In this document: positions 8,125-13,207 of the stretch, piece after piece | Numbering within the stretch: the stretch's first letter is position 1 | How the letters are laid out: every line of letters starts with the position of its first letter | Source of the DNA: an uncultured Clostridia bacterium | GTDB taxonomy: Bacteria > Bacillota > Clostridia > TANB77 > CAG-508 | NCBI GenBank assembly: GCA_934167735.1 | Contig: CAKPLV010000008.1 | Span: 1-13,298, forward strand | DNA length: 13,298 nucleotides | Direction: 5' to 3' | Made by a program: the position numbers and the translations under genes | The notes under the pieces: model-generated | Seen by the model: the letters and a program-made list of their open reading frames with translations, nothing else | What the model was told of the DNA's origin: nothing | Database searches by the model: none

Positions 8125-8523
8125 ATGTTAAGAATGGATAGACAATTATATAATGCTATTGGAGAAAAGTTAAACTCATTAATAGGGAAAGAAATAGGAG
8201 AACTTACTGCCACTAAAAGAAGTCCTATGTTTAGAAGAAATGATTTAATTTCTTTTAGCTACGTTTTTAAAGAGGATAAAGATATCTATTTATATATTAA
8301 AGACATGCAAAATATTATTACTTTGGAAATGAAAGATTTCTCTAAGGGAAGATCAGAAACAAGATTTAGGGCAGATATGTCTAGGGCAAAAGAGTTAATA
8401 ATAGAAATGTTTGAAAAAATTACGAAAGAAGAAAATATTAATAAAGAGCTAGATATCTTATTCAGTGCTGGAAAAGTTATGACTGAAGATCATAGGAATG
8501 GCTTTGGAAATATGCCATTTTAG
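8125..8523 (+). CDS. Hypothetical protein, 132 aa
   Basis: I do not recognise this family. The start ATG 8125 is well supported by AAGGGGGAAG upstream, and a strong terminator follows the stop at once, so it is a monocistronic gene. The protein is charged and soluble, with no signal peptide or membrane span. Predicted alternation suggests an alpha/beta fold, with a helix at about 86-105 (RAKELIIEMFEKITKEEN). The C-terminus ends GFGNMPF. The final residues loosely recall the (D)IPF tip that bacterial single-strand binding proteins use to recruit partners, though the acidic stretch is missing. Upstream palindromic repeats hint at autoregulation or a plasmid-maintenance role, which is inference only. 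Confidence 0.75.
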   Translation: MLRMDRQLYNAIGEKLNSLIGKEIGELTATKRSPMFRRNDLISFSYVFKEDKDIYLYIKDMQNIITLEMKDFSKGRSETRFRADMSRAKELIIEMFEKITKEENINKELDILFSAGKVMTEDHRNGFGNMPF

Positions 8524-8527
8524 AAGT

Positions 8528-8551
8528 AAAGTAGCTTTAAGCTACTTTTTT
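8528..8551 (+). terminator. Intrinsic terminator after the 132-aa gene
   Basis: AAAGTAGCTT (8528-8537) and AAGCTACTTT (8539-8548) form a tight hairpin followed by a T-run ending at 8551. It begins four bases after the stop region of the gene and is a textbook rho-independent terminator. Confidence 0.9.
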
Positions 8552-8561
8552 GCATAAAAAA

Positions 8562-8735
8562 ATTGATTTGGTACCTTACTGTAATTATATTACTTTAACC
8601 AAAAAAACCAATTGGTACCGTTGATAAAACTACACTAGCCCTGTAAGTGTACCTCAGAGACTGATTTTTTTATTTCTGATAGGCGGCTTTAGTTTTTTGA
8701 GTTTGCTACCATTGCTGTGTATAGCATGTATATAT
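8562..8735. other. GC-richer island with repeats and a nic-like core (candidate oriT or recombination site)
   Basis: TTGGTACC occurs directly repeated at 8568-8575 and 8612-8619; the second copy lies beside the palindrome ACCAATTGGT. Further on, GTAAGTGTACCT (from about 8643) resembles the RSF1010-type nic core GTAAGTGCGCCCT as I recall it. The same segment is an imperfect inverted repeat of GGTACCTTACTG at 8570-8581. The stretch from about 8625 to 8735 is clearly less AT-rich than the hundreds of bases after it and shows no ORF. Candidates are an origin of transfer used by a relaxase supplied in trans, an attachment site, or a small RNA. No relaxase gene is in the window. Confidence 0.35.
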
Positions 8736-9027
8736 GTATTAGTATTAATATTTTATATAGTTTAATTTTTTATTATGTAATAACTTTTTTAAAATTATTA
8801 AAATATTATTTAAATTTTGTATAATTTTTAATAATATTTTATTTAATATTTATATACAAATTAATAAATTATTATTATTTTTTTAATTATTTATTAATAT
8901 TAAACATGTATACTTAAAAAATATATTAATGTATACATGTTTATGTTATAAAACTATAAATATAATAAATTAATATAATAATATTATTTTTAATTTATTA
9001 ATATATAATATTAAAATAAATATATTT
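8736..9027. other. Extremely AT-rich non-coding stretch
   Basis: Apart from the inverted repeat at 8901-8943, this stretch is almost pure A/T with no plausible gene on either strand. Such composition suits DNA unwinding, bending or matrix-type protein binding, but nothing more specific can be read. Confidence 0.6.
8901..8943. repeat. 13-bp perfect inverted repeat
   Basis: TAAACATGTATAC (8901-8913) and GTATACATGTTTA (8931-8943) pair perfectly across a 17-base A/T loop. There is no T-run beyond the right arm. It could be a protein-binding site or the stem of a single-strand origin. Confidence 0.6.
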
Positions 9028-9063
9028 AATATAATAAATATTGTATACAATATTTATTATATT
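9028..9063. repeat. 36-bp perfect palindrome
   Basis: The 36 bases are symmetrical with no mismatch around the centre TTGTA|TACAA (9041-9050). A run of seven T follows. Perfect symmetry of this length can extrude as a cruciform or act as a loop-less terminator for plus-strand transcripts. It lies 15 bp from another long hairpin. Confidence 0.75.
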
Positions 9064-9078
9064 TTTTTGTAAAAATAT

Positions 9079-9109
9079 AATAATAAAATTATCAAATAAT
9101 TTTATTATT
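9079..9109 (-). terminator. Terminator of the protease-capsid operon (bidirectional form)
   Basis: AATAATAAAATTA (9079-9091) and TAATTTTATTATT (9097-9109) make a 13-bp stem with the five-base loop TCAAA. On the minus strand a T-rich run follows (near 9075-9071), and on the plus strand TTTT follows 9109. It is the first terminator after the capsid gene. The stop codon of the possible 44-aa ORF lies in its loop. Confidence 0.65.
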
Positions 9110-9226
9110 TTTTAACTTTTCCCTTAGCATTTGGGCATAGTATTGTTGCGTAAATATTTCTATTTTATTTTTAGCAACTTTTAATTTTTTATTTTTAAAA
9201 ATTAAATTTAAAAAATTAAATCTCAT
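9092..9226 (-). CDS. Possible small basic protein downstream of the capsid gene
   Basis: This 44-aa ORF begins 18 bp after the capsid stop, in the same direction. It ends inside the loop of the operon terminator, so it would be the last gene of the operon. It is lysine-rich (LIFKNKKLKVAKNKIEIF) with a likely amphipathic second half. There is no good ribosome binding site, so expression would depend on coupling. I do not recognise a family. It might be a capsid partner, an internal cargo peptide or simply non-coding AT-rich DNA. Confidence 0.35.
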   Translation of the reverse strand: MRFNFLNLIFKNKKLKVAKNKIEIFTQQYYAQMLREKLKNNKII

Positions 9227-9243
9227 TTTTAAAATTTTTCTTA

Positions 9244-10602
9244 TTAAATTTTTACACACACAACAGATTTTTTATCTAAAATTTTTACTCCAGCACCAGC
9301 TAAAGCTAACCATTCTCGTTTACCAGATCTTTTTAGATTTGTAGTAATAACCTCCTTAAATGTGTGCAATTCCAAATGGGATATTCCAATATACTCTGGT
9401 GTAAATAATGCTACACATTCCATAGTATTGTTTACTAAAATTGGAGTATGGTTTATATATGCTCTTATAGTCCTAGTAGATGTATTGGGAAAATATATTC
9501 CATTATTTCCTTTATTAAATTGGACAATACTATCCCCAACTGCATTTTTTAGCTTTAAAAGCTTTTTATAATCTTCGGTGTTGCACAGTATAAAATTTTC
9601 TCCCAGGTATTTATTATTAAGCTGTATAAATAATTCCTCAATTTTTTTACAATCGTTTTCTATGGTTATTTCTAATGGTTCTATTTTATTTAATTCTTTA
9701 CATAATTTGTTTTCGATTTCCGTATTTATATTATTATCTAACATAACTTTTATTTTATCTACAAAACTTTCATCTGCGTTAACTAGTATGTCCGAAGCTT
9801 GTTTTGCACACTCTATCCCCTCTGCTTTTATCTCTATATAAGATATATCTTTATCATTAATAATTGGAAATATGCAACGTCCTGTATTACTATCCGCAAT
9901 GCTATTTTGGCATAGTTTTAATAATTCGCTATTGTTTATTCTGGAAAATATTGTTTCATGAAGCGTAAAACCACTATTAACTTTTTTGCTATTATTTAAA
10001 GTTTTTTCTATATTTTTATCCATAAAATTTATTTTTTCTATATTGCTCATATTATCTTTTCCCTTTCTTATCTTAATATTCTCTGCAACATCTTCCGCCA
10101 CATCGATTCCTCTAGCCTCAATCATAGACGCTGCATAAGCAGGATTCCTAACAGTAGATACCTCTCTTAAAACAATCTTTTCAATTGTTCTTTCGTATAT
10201 TCCATCTTGTCCTATATCCCAGCTATCTTCCAAAACCTTAAAGCCAAAACTCATATAATTTTTTAGGTTGGATTTAATTAAAGCATAAGTATCTCTACCA
10301 TAGCTAGTCGGAGCAATTGTGGCTTCCATTTTTAACCCTATATCATCTTCCCACAATTTTAATGAATCGTTTTCAGTTGAGGATAGTAATTGATTCTTAT
10401 CATGTTCTGCTAAAAAATCCACTCGATTAGCTTCTTTTAAGGCATCGCTAAAAACACCTTTTTTCACTTTTTCTCTAAATTTTCTTTTTTTCCCAAGTAT
10501 TCCAGACCATGTTTCTGTTTTGTTAACTGTTCCGCTAACAAATAGTTCACCATCTTCATTAGCTTCCAATATTGAACTACGTAATTCAATCGTGTTACTC
10601 AT
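9244..10602 (-). CDS. HK97-type prohead protease fused to major capsid protein
   Basis: This 452-aa protein has two phage morphogenesis domains in one frame. Residues about 5-165 match the HK97/U35 prohead protease. They include AEHD with putative catalytic His67, the EDDIGLKMEATIAPTSYGRD segment (85-104), SFGF with putative Ser118, and LREVSTVRNPAYAAS (145-159). Residues about 185-452 match an HK97-fold major capsid protein. They include NTEDYKKLLKLKNA, HTPILVNNTM and the C-terminal ALAGAGVKILDKKSVVCVKI. The capsid part starts at an internal ATG (10050, Met185) behind AAAGGG, so free capsid protein may also be made. The usual long delta/scaffold segment is short. Start 10602 has AAAGGAG and overlaps the 56-aa gene by 8 bp. 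No portal, terminase or tail genes accompany it. Confidence 0.88.
   Translation of the reverse strand: MSNTIELRSSILEANEDGELFVSGTVNKTETWSGILGKKRKFREKVKKGVFSDALKEANRVDFLAEHDKNQLLSSTENDSLKLWEDDIGLKMEATIAPTSYGRDTYALIKSNLKNYMSFGFKVLEDSWDIGQDGIYERTIEKIVLREVSTVRNPAYAASMIEARGIDVAEDVAENIKIRKGKDNMSNIEKINFMDKNIEKTLNNSKKVNSGFTLHETIFSRINNSELLKLCQNSIADSNTGRCIFPIINDKDISYIEIKAEGIECAKQASDILVNADESFVDKIKVMLDNNINTEIENKLCKELNKIEPLEITIENDCKKIEELFIQLNNKYLGENFILCNTEDYKKLLKLKNAVGDSIVQFNKGNNGIYFPNTSTRTIRAYINHTPILVNNTMECVALFTPEYIGISHLELHTFKEVITTNLKRSGKREWLALAGAGVKILDKKSVVCVKI
10050..10063 (-). promoter_or_regulatory. Internal ribosome site and start for the capsid domain
   Basis: Within the fused gene AAAGGG lies about nine bases before an in-frame ATG at 10050 (MSNIEK, Met185). 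This falls exactly at the boundary between protease and capsid domains. It is consistent with a former separate capsid gene, or with dual expression of a long and a short product. A purine-rich match can occur by chance in lysine-rich code. Confidence 0.4.
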
Positions 10603-10765
10603 ATTTTGCTCCTTTTATATTATTCAATCTATTTTCTTTTAGAGTCTCTATGAAATATGAAGGAATCCTTACTCCAAGGGAGGTGGATATTCTTATTTTT
10701 TCTTTCAATTCGCTATAGCTTATATGATAAAATGGAAAATCCAGATTATTTTTATCTTTCATCAT
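10595..10765 (-). CDS. Small hypothetical protein between regulator and capsid genes
   Basis: This 56-aa ORF starts at ATG 10765 (or the next codon, ATG 10762) behind a strong GGGGG ribosome site. It overlaps the 3' end of the regulator gene by 14 bp and the protease-capsid start by 8 bp. That packing and ribosome site make it convincing despite its size. It contains SLGVRIPSYFIETLKENRL (29-47), which faintly recalls a ribbon-helix-helix strand and first helix, but a second helix is lacking. No function is assigned. By position it could be a regulator partner, a capsid accessory or an internal inhibitor. Confidence 0.6.
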   Translation of the reverse strand: MMKDKNNLDFPFYHISYSELKEKIRISTSLGVRIPSYFIETLKENRLNNIKGAKYE

Positions 10766-10994
10766 ATCTAATTCCCCCTTTTTTTCTAACTAAAATTTGC
10801 TTTGAATCTAAGTCTAACACTTTCGCTACATTCGCTAGTAATTTAAAATTTATATGTTTAGAATTTAATAAGTTTTGTAAACTTCTTACGCTAATTTTTA
10901 TAATTTCTGCTAATTTTTCATAGCATTTAACTAAATCAGGTTCTTTAAAATAAGAAATCATTGCTAGTTCTATATAATTTTTATTTATCTTCAT
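10752..10994 (-). CDS. Small XRE-type helix-turn-helix regulator
   Basis: This 80-aa protein consists mostly of a Cro/CI-like helix-turn-helix at about residues 24-68 (CYEKLAEIIKISVRSLQNLL, then LLANVAKVLDLDSKQIL). I chose ATG 10994 because AAAGGAG lies eight bases before it. The alternative in-frame ATG at 11012 would place that ribosome site inside the coding sequence. It is the first gene of the protease-capsid operon. It probably controls that operon through the inverted repeat at 11083-11116, which covers the presumed promoter. It resembles the decayed plus-strand gene at 11398-11620, suggesting a former repressor/Cro-like pair. Confidence 0.75.
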   Translation of the reverse strand: MKINKNYIELAMISYFKEPDLVKCYEKLAEIIKISVRSLQNLLNSKHINFKLLANVAKVLDLDSKQILVRKKGGIRYDER

Positions 10995-11022
10995 ATTTAT
11001 AGCTCCTTTCATAAAAAAATAA

Positions 11023-11049
11023 AAACCTCTAGCTTATAATTAGAGATTT
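11023..11049 (-). terminator. Terminator-like attenuator before the regulator gene
   Basis: Read on the minus strand, AAATCTCTA (11049-11041) pairs with TAGAGGTTT (11031-11023) with one U-G wobble and a nine-base loop. A T-rich stretch (TTTTTATTTTTTT) follows, and the ribosome site of the regulator gene comes after it. No other minus gene lies upstream to be ended, so this is best read as an attenuator in the operon's own leader. An insulating terminator is the alternative. Confidence 0.5.
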
Positions 11050-11082
11050 AGGAGGATTTTTGAATTTGAAGGAATTAAAAGT

Positions 11083-11120
11083 ATATAGAACATACGGAGG
11101 AATGTATGCTCTATATTATA
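11083..11120 (-). promoter_or_regulatory. Operon promoter -10 with 13-bp inverted-repeat operator
   Basis: ATATAGAACATAC (11083-11095) and GTATGCTCTATAT (11104-11116) are complementary at 12 of 13 positions around an 8-bp spacer. The minus-strand TATAAT (11120-11115) overlaps the outer arm, so the repeat covers the -10 and likely start of transcription of the regulator-capsid operon. The -35 is poor. This is a good candidate site for the XRE regulator. On the plus strand GGAGG sits in the centre, and a 39-aa TTG-initiated ORF (11060-11176) crosses it, which I regard as doubtful. Confidence 0.55.
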
Positions 11121-11193
11121 TAATATATATTCCTATAAAAATTTTTTCAGTTTTCAGTAATTCTTTTACAAATTAAAGTTAAAAAAATAAAAA

Positions 11194-11212
11194 CTATCAG
11201 TTTTTCTGATAG
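11194..11212 (-). terminator. Terminator-like hairpin, stronger on the minus strand
   Basis: CTATCAG (11194-11200) and CTGATAG (11206-11212) flank a T5 loop. On the minus strand a long T-rich run follows (complement of 11190-11181). It would isolate the regulator-capsid operon from transcription arriving from the replication region. Confidence 0.65.
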
Positions 11213-11359
11213 CTTTACTTATTATCCTTTTCTTATAATTAGTTTTTTAAGCGATTTCTAAAATACCTTTATCGTATTAAAGTTCTATCTTAAAAAGACT
11301 AATTTGAGAGTTAGAAAAAAGAATTTTATATATAATATAATATATAGAATATTAATTAG
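11213..11359. other. Intergenic stretch without recognised features
   Basis: AT-rich spacer between the minus-strand capsid operon and the plus-strand decayed regulator. TATAATATAATATA near 11328-11343 could supply -10 elements for the plus strand. No ORF is convincing on either strand. Confidence 0.4.
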
Positions 11360-11390
11360 GCAGCTATAAGTTTATAGTTGCTATTTTTTT
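11360..11390 (+). terminator. Intrinsic terminator before the decayed regulator gene
   Basis: GCAGCTATAA (11360-11369) and TTATAGTTGC (11372-11381) form a 10-bp stem with one G-U pair, followed by a run of seven T (11384-11390). AAGGAG and an ATG follow immediately, so it may serve as a leader attenuator for the former gene. Confidence 0.7.
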
Positions 11391-11397
11391 AAGGAGA

Positions 11398-11620
11398 ATG
11401 CTGCACGAGAGTTAATAAAGATTATATTTATAAGGTAGCTTTTAACCACCATGATATTTATACAAAGACTACTGTTTGTAAACTTATGGTCGAAGAGATA
11501 GAAGTTTCTTTTTCTTCAATAAAGAATTTTTTAGCTTCAAAAGATTTTAGTCGAAAAACGGTTTTTGCAATATAACAAACTCTAAATTTAGACCCATCAA
11601 AAATGTTTATTTTAGAGTAG
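11398..11620 (+). pseudogene. Decayed XRE-type helix-turn-helix gene
   Basis: AAGGAG and ATG 11398 remain, but that frame stops after five codons. The homologous frame begins near 11411 and is one base off. It reads KLMVEEIEVSFSSIKNFLAS, then meets TAA at 11573-11575, then QTLNLDPSKMFILE to TAG 11618. The pattern of a CI/Cro-like helix-turn-helix ending in LNLDPSK resembles the intact regulator at 10994-10752. Two lesions in a gene this short make a pseudogene likely. It was probably the divergent partner of the intact regulator. Confidence 0.55.
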
Positions 11621-11643
11621 ATTCGATATTTACTCTTTTTTTT
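11614..11643 (+). terminator. Terminator between the decayed regulator and the replication gene
   Basis: AGAGTA (11614-11619) pairs with TACTCT (11631-11636) across an 11-base loop and is followed by a T-run to 11643. The first arm contains the last stop codon of the decayed gene. It separates that transcript from the 227-aa gene, which has its own -10-like TATAAT at 11667-11672. Confidence 0.6.
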
Positions 11644-11699
11644 ATGAACTATTAAAAATTGATTTATATAATTTAAATATAAAGAAAGGAAGAAATATT

Positions 11700-12383
11700 A
11701 TGAAGAATAAAAGCTTGGAAAAAAGAAGATTCCCAATAGAGAACAATTTCATGAAAGGTAATAAAAATATTAATAAATCTAAACCAAATGATATTTTATA
11801 TGGATATTTACAAATGGTCTCGACTTACAGAGAAGAAGAAAAAATCAGATTTATTTATAAAAAAAACTATACACATTCTGAAGTTGAAAAATACTTTGGA
11901 TATGATAATAATGGCAAACCATATTTTCCAAGAAAAAATGTTGAAAGAGCTTTTAAAGTTTTACTTCAGTATGGTTATGTTAAAGAAATACAAATAACAG
12001 GTTTAAAAGGAAATTTAGTAAAAGCATATGAATTACCATATAATGTTAATGAAGTATTTCAATATGTAGAGTTTGATACGTTAAAATTTATGTTGAGAAC
12101 CTGTAATCCTAATATTATTAAATTATATATCTTTTTTAAATATAAATATTTTTGCTTTGGTGATAAATTTATATTTACTCAAAAATTATTATTAGAGGAG
12201 TGTTTCGGTTTAAATTCAAGAAATCGATCAGCGGTTAATGAATTAAAAGATAGACTTAAAATGCTAAAATTATTAGGCCTAATAGACTGGGTAGATTTTA
12301 CAATTATTAACGATATGGGTAAACCAGTACCACAAAAAAGGTTATTATTTGTTAACAATAAAGTAAAAAGTGGTCATTTTTAA
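11700..12383 (+). CDS. Probable plasmid replication initiator, two winged-helix domains
   Basis: This 227-aa protein starts at ATG 11700 behind AAAGGAAG, with TATAAT at 11667-11672 upstream. Two winged-helix units are suggested, at about 55-112 (SEVEKYFGYDNNGKPYFPRK, then VLLQYGYVKE) and about 125-215 (FDTLKFMLRTCNPNIIKLYI, then RLKMLKLLGLIDWVDF). Paired winged helices are the plan of iteron-binding Rep proteins. The last codons form part of the first of three 26-bp tandem repeats that run on past the stop. That contact between gene and iterons is the main argument for a Rep. The assignment is by architecture and context, not by recognised family identity, so a transcriptional regulator remains possible. 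I give no symbol. Confidence 0.6.
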   Translation: MKNKSLEKRRFPIENNFMKGNKNINKSKPNDILYGYLQMVSTYREEEKIRFIYKKNYTHSEVEKYFGYDNNGKPYFPRKNVERAFKVLLQYGYVKEIQITGLKGNLVKAYELPYNVNEVFQYVEFDTLKFMLRTCNPNIIKLYIFFKYKYFCFGDKFIFTQKLLLEECFGLNSRNRSAVNELKDRLKMLKLLGLIDWVDFTIINDMGKPVPQKRLLFVNNKVKSGHF

Positions 12384-12449
12384 TACTATATAGAAAAGGT
12401 CAAAAATAATACTATATAAGAAAGGTCATTTTTAATACTTTATTAAAAT
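12372..12449 (+). repeat. Three tandem 26-bp iterons
   Basis: Repeats begin with GGTCA at 12372, 12398 and 12424, each exactly 26 bp long and sharing AATACT at the same place. The first overlaps the last codons and stop of the 227-aa gene. The middle copy has AAAAA where the others have TTTTT. Contiguous repeats with a period near 2.5 helical turns beside a Rep-like gene mark a theta-type origin. Confidence 0.75.
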
Positions 12450-12473
12450 CATATTAAATCATATTAAATCATA
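12446..12473 (+). repeat. Short 10-bp tandem repeats next to the iterons
   Basis: ATATTAAATC is repeated at 12451-12460 and 12461-12470, with partial copies on both sides. Short AT-rich tandem repeats beside iterons are typical of the unwinding element of an origin. Confidence 0.6.
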
Positions 12474-12477
12474 CATT

Positions 12478-12503
12478 ATTGCAAAAAAAATATTTTTTGC
12501 AAT
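12478..12503. repeat. 11-bp hairpin at the edge of the presumed origin
   Basis: ATTGCAAAAAA (12478-12488) and TTTTTTGCAAT (12493-12503) pair perfectly around a four-base loop. No T-tail follows, so it is probably not a terminator. TTAAACTAAATTAAACTTAA next to it contains a further short direct repeat. It could be part of the origin or an operator for the 84-aa gene. Confidence 0.6.
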
Positions 12504-12569
12504 TTAAACTAAATTAAACTTAACAATACAAAAAATATCTAGTTTTAATCTTTCTAAAAAGGAGAAAAA

Positions 12570-12824
12570 ATGAATAATATATATATAATAAATATGGAAA
12601 CTATGATAAAGCAATTAAAGATAAAGAAGTTAGACTTTTTATTTTTATTAAGAAAGTTCGATTTAATAGATAATTGGGGAATGGGTAAAGGTATAATAAA
12701 AATAAAAATTATATATAATTATACTAAAAACGGGCGCACAAGAAATATAATTCATTTTACAACTCCGTTGGGAGCTGCAGCAATAACGAGAATAATTGCA
12801 AATAATGATTTAAATTTTAAATAA
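12570..12824 (+). CDS. Hypothetical protein, 84 aa
   Basis: ATG 12570 follows the strong ribosome site AAAAAGGAG. The protein has a hydrophobic helix (LDFLFLLRKFDLIDNW, 21-36), then a beta-rich part (IIKIKIIYNY) and NGRTRNIIHFTTPLGAAAI (54-72). The pattern of a helix, a hairpin and T-P-x-G followed by a helix loosely recalls the winged C-terminal domain of phage antirepressors (KilAC type), but that is a weak resemblance. Its place directly after the iterons suggests copy-number or maintenance function. I do not recognise it with certainty. Confidence 0.65.
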   Translation: MNNIYIINMETMIKQLKIKKLDFLFLLRKFDLIDNWGMGKGIIKIKIIYNYTKNGRTRNIIHFTTPLGAAAITRIIANNDLNFK

Positions 12825-13070
12825 AACATAAATTTTATATTAAAAAAATTAATAATAAATTATTAAATAAGGCACTTACTTAATACTGATTTTATAATAA
12901 TGTTACATTATTATATTAATACTTACCTTATATTGCTTTTATAATGACTTAATTATGACTTTATACTTATTTATTATTTGTGTAAAATTATAAAATTCAA
13001 TAGAATATTATGTATTAATTTGGAAAATAATAATATTATAGATATAAATTAATAAAATAAAAATTTTTTA
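12825..13070. other. Intergenic region with direct and inverted repeats
   Basis: No gene is seen. Two 27-bp direct repeats (12874-12900 and 12921-12947, 22 of 27 positions identical) both begin ACTTAC and include TTTTATAAT. Between them is a perfect inverted repeat, TATAATAATGT/ACATTATTATA (12893-12915), overlapping the first copy. The rest is AT-rich. The arrangement could be a centromere-like or regulatory site; tandem -10 elements within the repeats are an alternative. Confidence 0.45.
12874..12947 (+). repeat. Pair of imperfect 27-bp direct repeats
   Basis: Copies at 12874-12900 and 12921-12947 differ at five of 27 positions, with starts 47 bp apart. Both carry TATAAT. They differ in sequence from the 26-bp iterons at 12372-12449. 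Confidence 0.55.
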
Positions 13071-13099
13071 TTTAAATTTTATAAAATTTGTGATAGAAT
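13071..13099 (+). promoter_or_regulatory. Candidate promoter reading across the circle junction to the 302-aa replication gene
   Basis: An extended -10 element TGATAGAAT (13091-13099) lies 17 bp after a TTTAAA -35 (four of six consensus positions). It points rightwards across the contig ends. If used, it gives the gene at 246 a leader of roughly 340 nt holding three hairpins (13176-13207, 90-109, 176-209). Long structured leaders are common where plasmid replication genes are controlled by antisense RNA or attenuation. No antisense promoter was established here. Confidence 0.45.
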
Positions 13100-13175
13100 T
13101 ATATCAAAGAAGTGAAAAAATTACGTAGAAATTAATCGTTTAATTTATAAAAAATAAAAGAAAAAGAATTTATAG

Positions 13176-13207
13176 CTTTAAAAATTGTTTGGCGACGATT
13201 TTTAAAG
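13176..13207. repeat. 10-bp inverted repeat at the circle junction
   Basis: CTTTAAAAAT (13176-13185) pairs perfectly with ATTTTTAAAG (13198-13207) around a 12-base loop that is unusually GC-rich for this plasmid (TGTTTGGCGACG). There is no T-run after it, so it looks like a structural or regulatory hairpin rather than a terminator. Confidence 0.5.

Noticed and set aside
9362..9841. Two plus-strand open frames opposite the capsid domain
   Set aside because: They are antisense to the capsid domain, hydrophobic by composition, and have no ribosome sites.
10657..10923. 88-codon plus-strand open frame
   Set aside because: It is antisense to the 56-aa gene and the regulator, which have strong ribosome sites and coherent translations.
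11060..11176. 39-aa plus-strand ORF with TTG start after GGAGG
   Set aside because: The start codon is weak, spacing is short, and the ORF runs through the operator and promoter of the opposing operon. No similarity is recognised.
11788..11997. 69-codon plus-strand open frame inside the 227-aa gene
   Set aside because: It is an out-of-frame shadow of the replication gene, rich in Lys/Met/Ile, with no ribosome site.
12372..12473. Tandem repeats as a CRISPR array
   Set aside because: The repeats are contiguous, without unique spacers, and no cas genes are present. Iterons explain them better.
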